Of a stretch of 22,258 nt of DNA, positions 17,575 through 22,258 are shown one piece after another. Below the pieces are notes generated by a model, which saw nothing but the letters and a program-made list of their open reading frames with translations, was not told where the DNA came from and searched no databases. How positions within the stretch are numbered: position 1 is the stretch's first letter; each line of letters begins with the position of its first letter. Location: the NCBI GenBank assembly GCA_012064415.1, contig SSNU01000076.1, forward strand, positions 1 through 22,258. Direction: 5' to 3'. The translations under genes were made by a program, and so were the position numbers. This stretch comes from Gyrodactylus bullatarudis. Taxonomy: Eukaryota > Platyhelminthes > Monogenea > Gyrodactylidea > Gyrodactylidae.

Positions 17575-18275
17575 CTATTTTTAATTGATATTGAAAACGA
17601 AGAAACATTCCATCCACTTTTTATTAGCCTAAGAGTTCACCTTTTTGTTCGATGATCTCGAAACTTCTCATTGAATCTATAAAGGGTTCAATATCACCAC
17701 ATTTAATTTCGTCCAAATTTCAGAATTGAAAACTTAAGTTCTTCAACATATTTGTCCTGCTTTCCATTTTCATAAACCTTTTAAGCTAGAAGTCCACATA
17801 GGTTCTCTATGGGATTTAGATCAGGGCTACGAGCAGGCCAATCAATGTAATCAATTTCATTCATATTCAACCATTCAATCGTTGATTTTGACTTGTGACA
17901 AGGGGCATTGTCTTGTTGAAAAAGTAGTTTACAGTCTTTTATCTCATTTTTAAATGGAGCAATAGCATTATTCAAGACATTCTGGTACATTTCTGAGTTC
18001 ATTATTCCTTCTAAAACTACTAAAGGTAATATTCTTCCAGAGTACATTGCTCCCCATACCATATATGTGCCTTCATTATGAGCTCTTTTGAGTCTACTTT
18101 TGGGGACACTCCTATTCTGACACCAATGATAACTTAAACCACCAGTTCCATCCAAATTAAACTTTCTCTTGTCTGAGAATATTACCCAATTTATTCTATG
18201 GCTCAATAATGGATAATCAACTGCTAAAAAGTGGATGTAATGTTTCTTCGTTTTCAATATCAATGAAAAATATTA
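17573..18275. mobile_element. Tc1-family deletion derivative with 49-bp TIRs and TA duplication
   Basis: The element (17575-18273, 699 bp) has terminal inverted repeats 17575-17623 and 18225-18273, containing TTGATATTGAAAACGAAGAA and CATCCACTTTTTA. It is flanked by TA on both sides (17573-17574, 18274-18275), the standard Tc1/mariner duplication. The left arm of the palindrome supplies the empty site: GACTGTATTTTGC-like sequence becomes GACTG-TA-[element]-TA-TTTTGC. It inserted after the inverted arms had formed. Confidence 0.9.
17627..18222 (-). pseudogene. Tc1-like transposase, N-terminally deleted and frameshifted
   Basis: The DDE catalytic domain of a Tc1/mariner transposase (DD34E type): first Asp in WVIFSDKRKFNLDG, second in LLFQQDNAPCH, third acidic residue in SPDLNPIENL. 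The conserved HWCQN and VWGAM-type segments lie between. A stop follows ENLCGLLA at 17781, and homology continues in the same frame (KVYENGKQDKY) and then, after a shift, in another (FIDSMRSFEIIEQKG) to the true C-terminus near 17627. The N-terminal paired-like DNA-binding domain is absent because the right TIR joins directly to the catalytic part. It cannot be functional but could be mobilised in trans. Confidence 0.88.
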
Positions 18276-18499
18276 TTTTGCTTGTAATAGTAAAATGGTT
18301 CATTCATGATTCAATTGATAGAGAATTTAATTATCTTTCGAACCATGTATGTTCCAAAAATCCATCTTAAAAATTGACTCTGCAAATTTAGATAAAATAA
18401 GTGAACATATTGTTTTTGCAACGGCTATATAATAATAATAAATAACATGCTTCCTTAAATTTCCTTGCGGATAATTACTTCTGTTAGTTACAAACATTT

Positions 18500-19628
18500 T
18501 TAATATTTGGAAAAGTAGAAAAAAGGATATATAAACACCAAATGCACCAAATGGATAAACACTTTTTGAGGGACATTTGTAAAAAAAATTCTAATAAGGT
18601 CTGTTTTTTCCTTACTCTGCATTTTAAAATCGTCATGTTCATCAACAAAAGAACTGATAATAGTTTCTTCTATAGGCACATTAGGAAATAAAGAACTAAT
18701 ATCTAAAGAAATCATCTCATTTAAACCTATGTTTAAATCCTTAACTTTTTCAACAAATGAAAATGTATCTCTGACAATATATTTAGTATAATATTCATGT
18801 ATTGGCTTAAATATACCAATTAACCATTTAGCTAAATTATGTTGTGTGACATGACGACATGTCCAAGATCGAAATTTATGTGTCTTAGGATGAAAGTATA
18901 CTCTACACATCCATATGTTTTTATGCTATAAATAGAAATTGTATCTCTATCGAAAAACCTCTTAGCAATTTTATACATAGAACCTTCCATGGATTCCATT
19001 TCCTTATAGTATGAAGACTTATCTCTCCCAGTATTTTCAAATCCACTTTCATCCGAAAGGAAATTTAACTCTGCCTTATAATAATCATCCATATACATAA
19101 TGACTATCTTTACCTTTGTCGGGTTTTACTAAAAATATGCTTTCATTAGATTTAAGTTCTTTAAGTGCTTCAAAATTTTTCTTAAAACTTTTCAAAACTT
19201 CTATAAATAGTCGAAAGATCGAATTCTTTGTATTAGAGTCATCTTTGCGATTATTAGTGAGACCCATTTCATACATTAAACGGTCAAAGGCTGCTTTGTC
19301 TTCAAATTCGTTCTTACGTTTTGGGATACAAAAATTAGGACCAAGAGATAGGACTTCTTTTTGCTCCTTTGGTAATTGAATATCTGTGAAGTTGAAGATT
19401 CCAGATTCATGAAAACGAAGAATTTTCCCAAATTCTTTGAACATAGATTCATATTTTTGGTTCATTAAAATTTCTCCTGATTCAACAAAGAATCGTAGAA
19501 AAGCATTATTGAATTCGGTGTCAATTTCTAAAAGCATCATCTTATTAACCATGAAATTTAATAAAATCAAAAACATTTTCAAGGTAATTTTTCTCAGTAA
19601 ACTCTTTAAAATTTTCGAATACGTCCAT
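18500..19628 (-). pseudogene. Penelope-like reverse transcriptase pseudogene (N-terminal part)
   Basis: Homology runs through at least three minus-strand frames. It starts at ATG 19628 with FKEFTEKNYLEN and shifts to a frame of about 180 codons ending IFLVKPDKGKDS. The next frame has DDYYKAELNFLSDESGFENTG; the last has YFHPKTHKFR (PLE YGLPKTHK-type motif) and ISLDISSLFPNVPIEETI, which is RT motif A with its catalytic Asp. The sequence ends near 18500 before the second catalytic motif (MGSPL/YxDD region), thumb and endonuclease. It reads leftward, with the promoter-bearing left arm of the next palindrome directly upstream. Dead by frameshift and truncation. Confidence 0.85.
18514..18548 (+). 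repeat. ~35-bp direct repeat flanking the PLE RT fragment (left copy)
   Basis: About 35 bp containing GATATATAAACACCAAATGC matches 19656-19690 (GATATATTAACACGAAATGC) in the same orientation with about five differences. The pair brackets the RT fragment, so it may be remains of pseudo-LTR ends or a long target duplication. Confidence 0.55.
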
Positions 19629-19655
19629 GAATCCACATAGAATCATAATTAGACA

Positions 19656-19690
19656 AGTAAAAAAAAAGATATATTAACACGAAATGCACA
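19656..19690 (+). repeat. ~35-bp direct repeat flanking the PLE RT fragment (right copy)
   Basis: Second copy of the repeat at 18514-18548, lying about 30 bp upstream of the ATG of the minus-strand RT pseudogene. Confidence 0.55.
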
Positions 19691-19737
19691 TTTCTTAAAG
19701 GTTCATCAGTAGTAGATGAATGAAAATATTACATGAT

Positions 19738-19961
19738 ATACAGGTAAAAGCACTGTAAAGTGACGAGAGTTGTGACAATGCGGAAGTACATGTTACTTAT
19801 ATACCATTTCTACCCCAAAACTCATGAATAATAGACCAATAGAAATTGAGCATTTGTCGGCCAATCAGAATCTAGCAATATTCCTCCTACAAAATTCCTA
19901 CGGTTCCAAATATATTTTGCTACTAGAATCTCAAAATTTTCAACAGGTTGATGAAATTTTG
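19738..19961. repeat. Left 224-bp arm
   Basis: Inverted copy of 20482-20705. On the minus strand it contains TATATAAGTAAC (19792-19803), about 170 bp upstream of ATG 19628. Confidence 0.93.
19790..19803 (-). promoter_or_regulatory. TATA box of left arm, pointing left
   Basis: GGTATATAAGTAAC on the minus strand, preceded by GGGGTAGAAA and two CCAAT boxes 40-75 bp further up. A strong match to a metazoan TATA promoter. Confidence 0.55.
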
Positions 19962-20018
19962 AATATACACTTTTCGACTAATCAACATGGCGTGGTAGGA
20001 TTTTGCATTACATAGAAA

Positions 20019-20033
20019 GTGTGTGTGTGTGTG
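20019..20033 (+). repeat. (GT)7 microsatellite
   Basis: Uninterrupted GT dinucleotide run inside the palindrome interior. Confidence 0.9.
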
Positions 20034-20183
20034 ATATGAAAACTCTATGTTCATTGTGATAGTGGGTGCGTATGTGTGAGTAGAAACCCTTATTCTATGT
20101 AAAAGGAGGAGAACAGTGTGACAGCTTTGATTGAAATGTATTCACACCTATGTATGTAAAATGTACATTGTACAAATGGTCAA

Positions 20184-20203
20184 CCCCATGACTAATCATG
20201 GGG
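20184..20203 (+). other. Perfect 7-bp stem, 6-nt loop hairpin
   Basis: CCCCATG, loop ACTAAT, CATGGGG. It is one of few GC-rich stems in the window and sits in the interior of the palindrome. Role unknown. Confidence 0.6.
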
Positions 20204-20481
20204 AAGGGTATGGGATTGGGAAATCGAAAAATGACTTTTTTTGATTTTTCATCTAAAATCATTCAAAATCTGAGACTGATTTCAAAATCGAATTTTAGCC
20301 ATATATTTCCGAATAGAAGCTTGAAAATTTCCAAGTTTACTCTAAATTTCATGCTGAATATAATGGTACTAAATTTAAGTATGACTGACCATTGCTTAAG
20401 CTATTTTTGCTACAGCATCTTCCTGATATGATAAAGAATTCGAAGTGGATATGATTCAGAACAAAAGATTAAGATCATCTA

Positions 20482-20705
20482 CAAAATTTCATCAACCTGT
20501 TGAAAATTTTGAGATTCTAGTAGCAAAATATATTTGGAACCGTAGGAATTTTGTAGGAGGAATATTGCTAGATTCTGATTGGCCGACAAATGCTCAATTT
20601 CTATTGGTCTATTATTCATGAGTTTTGGGGTAGAAATGGTATATAAGTAACGTGTACTTCCACATTGTCACAACTCTCGTCACTTTACAGTGCTTTTACC
20701 TGTAT
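20482..20705. repeat. Right 224-bp arm
   Basis: Inverted copy of 19738-19961. Its outer end lies 75 bp before the CCAAT box of the hammerhead C module. Confidence 0.93.
20638..20653 (+). promoter_or_regulatory. TATA box of right arm, pointing right
   Basis: GGTATATAAGTAACG on the plus strand, after ATTGG motifs and GGGGTAGAAA. Mirror image of the box at 19790-19803. Confidence 0.55.
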
Positions 20706-20780
20706 TCTCTTTCACATATAGACTCCATGTTTGACATTGGGTCACATTGATGTCCCCCGCCCATAACCAACATAAGAGAG

Positions 20781-20827
20781 CCAATCAGATTTTATCATAT
20801 TTTTCTTTGTACTTTAACTGTATATTT
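20781..20827 (+). promoter_or_regulatory. CCAAT and TATA boxes upstream of hammerhead C
   Basis: CCAATCAGATT at 20781-20791 and GTATATTT at about 20819-20826. The ribozyme follows immediately, and the atlastin-like frame begins about 120 bp after it on the same strand. Confidence 0.55.
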
Positions 20828-20876
20828 GGCATGTAAGAAGCTGATGAGTGTGCCTGAAATATAGCGCTTATTCCTC
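20828..20876 (+). ncRNA. Hammerhead ribozyme C
   Basis: Core CUGAUGA (20841-20847), loop GUGUGCCU (20848-20855), GAAA (20856-20859). Stem III pairs A59-U71, U60-A70, A61-U69, A63-U68, G64-C67 (last two digits of 208xx) with U62 bulged. The cleavage nucleotide is U20872. Stem I pairs 20837-20840 (GAAG) with 20873-20876 (CCUC), with one A-C mismatch. GGCAU (20828-20832) pairs with GUGCC of the loop, including a U-G wobble. Core complete, stem I slightly weak. Confidence 0.78.
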
Positions 20877-20993
20877 ATTTTTCGACATCCTTTTTTCTTC
20901 AATTTTTTTTATTAATTCAATTTTTTAAATCCTTTCAAAGGTAAAAATAACCCCAGGTAATTTCGAATATAACTAAATCTGAAGATGAAGAAA

Positions 20994-22087
20994 TCCTTTC
21001 AGGCAAGGCAATTCAAATCGTCAAAAAGTCACCTGATGGTAGTTTTCTGGCAAATTACGAGGAAATGAAAGATATTTTTCTCAGAAACGACCTGCAAGAT
21101 CTTCCTATTTGTGTCTATAGTATTTCAGGAAAATCTAGAACCGGAAAGTCTTTTTTCCTGAATAAAATTATTGATAAGGTTCTGAACAAGGATGAAAGAA
21201 AAATGACGAAAAAGGGATTTGTTTGGCAAAGCGGGGTGAGATCAACTACGCTGGGCATTCATATCTGGAGTGTACCAATTATTATCAAGGGTCCTAGCTC
21301 AGACGTGGCCATATTTCTTATGGACACGGAAGGCTCATTTGATAAGACTGCTAATCTTAACGAGAGTGCTACCATTTTCATGATTAGTTCGATTTTATCT
21401 TCTGTACAAATTTATAATCTTCATCAAAAGATTGATGAGAGTGACTTGGACATACTAAGTTTGTTTTCAAGATACAATATAATGAAATCAAAGTTTCAAG
21501 AACTTCACTTTCTTGTTCGAGATTGGCAATTCTTCAAAGATTACGGATATGGATCAGAAGGTGGTCAGATGTATCTAAATTCTTTTTAAATGAAGATATA
21601 TCTGAAAATAATTTGGGCACAAGGACCGTGATTATTAATAATTTTAACGAGATAAGATGTACTCTTTTGCCTTTTCCTGGCCCCTCCATGGATCATGGAG
21701 AAGAGTTCAATCCCGAATTTGAATACCATGCAGAAAATTTCGTGAAGAAATTTTTCAATCCGAGTGGATTGAGAGTCAAGACAATTAACGATGAACCAAT
21801 TACATGCAAAGTTTGGATCGAATCATTCCATTCTCTATTCCCTAAGTTGGAAGGCTGCAAGCCTGGTCTTAGAAATATTAGTCAGGCTAACGAAGAACTT
21901 AACAATAAAATAATAAAGGATAATTACTCGAAACAGTTGAAAGAAGAATTGCATAGAGTAATTTGATAATTTTAATATTCAAGCTCACTGAAAACAAAGA
22001 TAACTGGAAGGATTTCGAGCAAAAAGCAGAAAATTTGTATGAAGCATATCGAGATAAAATGAAATCTGATTTAACTGAGTTAAGTGT
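20994..22087 (+). pseudogene. Atlastin-like dynamin-family GTPase, frameshifted and truncated
   Basis: Atlastins are ER-membrane GTPases that fuse ER tubules. The frame from about 20994 contains the P-loop GKSRTGKSFF (with the atlastin arginine), switch I STTLGIHIW, the DTEGSFD switch II, SSVQIYNL, and the RD motif FLVRDW, followed by GSEGGQMYL. At 21587 a stop interrupts; one extra T in a T5 run would restore the frame, which continues with CTLLPFPG and TCKVWIESF to a second shift near 21963. A helical KDFEQKAENLYEAYRDKM segment (start of the three-helix bundle) then runs to about 22087. The C-terminal membrane hairpin and tail are missing. The first in-frame ATG is 21065, but homology begins upstream (AIQIVKKSPDG), so an upstream exon or an altered start is likely. 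It lies between hammerhead modules C and B, which point toward it from either side. Confidence 0.85.
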
Positions 22088-22125
22088 TCTTCGAGATTGG
22101 TTTTGAGCTGAGCTACCGATGACAT
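21985..22125 (-). CDS. Short ORF downstream of hammerhead B, PLE leader-type
   Basis: The ATG at 22125 lies about 40 nt past the predicted cleavage site of ribozyme B on the same strand. The start, MSSVAQLKTNLEEHLTQL, matches the ORF after ribozyme A (SVAQLKTEIKEF). After about 20 codons it overlaps, antisense, the end of the atlastin-like sequence, so only the first part is probably genuine PLE sequence and the rest is chance read-through across a junction near 22065-22090. An in-frame ATG at 22215 lies within the ribozyme and would be removed by cleavage. Confidence 0.4.
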   Translation of the reverse strand: MSSVAQLKTNLEEHLTQLNQISFYLDMLHTNFLLFARNPSSYLCFQ

Positions 22126-22162
22126 AGGAGATTTGAGCAAAGTAAGAAGATGCCAGATTGTT

Positions 22163-22214
22163 TCACAAATAAAGATCTCTATTTCGGGCATACTCATCAG
22201 TGTGATACATGCCA
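22163..22214 (-). ncRNA. Hammerhead ribozyme B
   Basis: On the minus strand: core CUGAUGA (22194-22200), loop GUAUGCCC (22186-22193), GAAA (22182-22185). Stem III is AUAGAG/CUUUAU, six pairs including a G-U. The cleavage nucleotide is U (22168). Stem I pairs UCACA (22201-22205) with UGUGA (22163-22167), five Watson-Crick pairs. GGCAU (22209-22213) pairs with AUGCC of the loop (22187-22191). The best-paired of the six copies. Confidence 0.88.
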
Positions 22215-22258
22215 TATAAATACAGGTTTAACAAATTTGAAAGAGATGGCCTTATTGG
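22215..22258 (-). promoter_or_regulatory. CCAAT and TATA boxes upstream of hammerhead B
   Basis: Read on the minus strand the window ends with CCAAT (22254-22258), followed about 30 bp later by TATTTATAT (22215-22223) and then the ribozyme. The upstream part lies outside the window. Confidence 0.5.

Larger units (their letters stand above)
14770..18475. mobile_element. Palindromic Penelope-like composite element
   Basis: Outer arms: 14869-15144 on the left and, inverted, 17390-17574 continuing at 18276-18356 on the right, the latter split by a Tc1 insertion. The inner 185 bp (14960-15144 and 17390-17574) differ at one visible position. The outer part is more diverged and weak similarity reaches about 14770 and 18475. 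A second inverted pair lies inside (15220-15325 and 17003-17108). The interior holds a GIY-YIG ORF, a hammerhead module and two N-terminal coding pieces in opposite orientation. I read it as nested or inverted-tandem PLE copies, not one unit. Confidence 0.7.
19738..20705. mobile_element. Palindromic element with 224-bp inverted arms and outward promoters
   Basis: The arms 19738-19961 and 20482-20705 have identical length and only two visible mismatches. The 520-bp interior has no recognised gene, a (GT)7 tract and a perfect hairpin. Each arm carries, facing outward, two inverted CCAAT boxes (GGCCAATCAGAATC and GACCAATAG on the opposite strand), then GGGGTAGAAATGG and TATATAAGTAAC. The left promoter points toward the RT pseudogene at 19628, the right one toward the hammerhead C module. 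No transposase and no clear target duplication. It may be an inverted pair of pseudo-LTRs of another PLE family. Confidence 0.8.

Noticed and set aside
19670..19720. CUGAUGA on the minus strand at about 19702 as a hammerhead
   Set aside because: A GAAA occurs 9 nt later, but stem I, stem II and the upstream pseudoknot partner are all missing.
22100..22125. GGTAGCTCAGCT on the minus strand as tRNA D-arm sequence
   Set aside because: No acceptor, anticodon or T arm nearby; the same bases are codons for VAQL in the ORFs following ribozymes A and B.

Overview
The window is AT-rich eukaryotic DNA built almost entirely from broken mobile elements. Metazoan Ty3/Gypsy, pogo/Tigger, Tc1, hAT and Penelope-like sequences, a possible very short intron and an atlastin-like GTPase suggest an invertebrate, most likely an arthropod (a copepod-type crustacean would fit). 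The species cannot be fixed from the sequence. I see no rRNA, tRNA or CRISPR array and no convincing intact host gene.

Layout. 1-2.3 kb: gene-poor, with one clean 392-bp hAT-type MITE (8-bp target duplication). 2.36-2.70 kb: a minus-strand Penelope-like (PLE) control module made of a CCAAT box, a TATA box, a hammerhead ribozyme and a short ORF. 3.5-4.7 kb: dispersed repeats and an 88-bp inverted repeat. 5.66-6.14 kb: pseudogene of a conserved protein family I cannot name, with a possible 61-bp intron. 6.2-8.04 kb: Gypsy pol cut at both ends. 8.5-9.5 kb: pogo/Tigger transposase pseudogene, with related scraps at 10.8 and 12.9 kb. 11.1-12.5 kb: a PLE 3' end with an intact GIY-YIG frame between long inverted repeats, each arm carrying a hammerhead ribozyme. 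13.9-14.5 kb: another inverted-repeat element. 14.8-18.5 kb: a palindromic PLE composite with a second intact GIY-YIG ORF, a ribozyme, N-terminal fragments in inverted orientation, and a Tc1 deletion derivative inserted into one arm. 18.5-19.6 kb: PLE reverse-transcriptase pseudogene. 19.7-20.7 kb: a palindrome with 224-bp arms carrying outward-facing TATA promoters. 20.8-22.26 kb: an atlastin-like GTPase pseudogene between two convergent CCAAT/TATA/hammerhead modules.

Common thread. Six hammerhead ribozymes recur in one architecture: CCAATCAG, about 30-45 bp, TATA, 10-25 bp, ribozyme, then a short ORF. Two of them lie downstream of a GIY-YIG stop codon in the same orientation, as expected of PLE pseudo-LTRs between one unit's 3' end and the next unit's 5' end. 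All six share a possible pseudoknot between the stem-II loop and a segment upstream of stem I, with base changes that keep the pairing. The two GIY-YIG proteins, very different in sequence, are the only sizeable undamaged frames and both end in a PIP-box-like motif. The most interesting unit is the atlastin-like GTPase framed by two of these modules.
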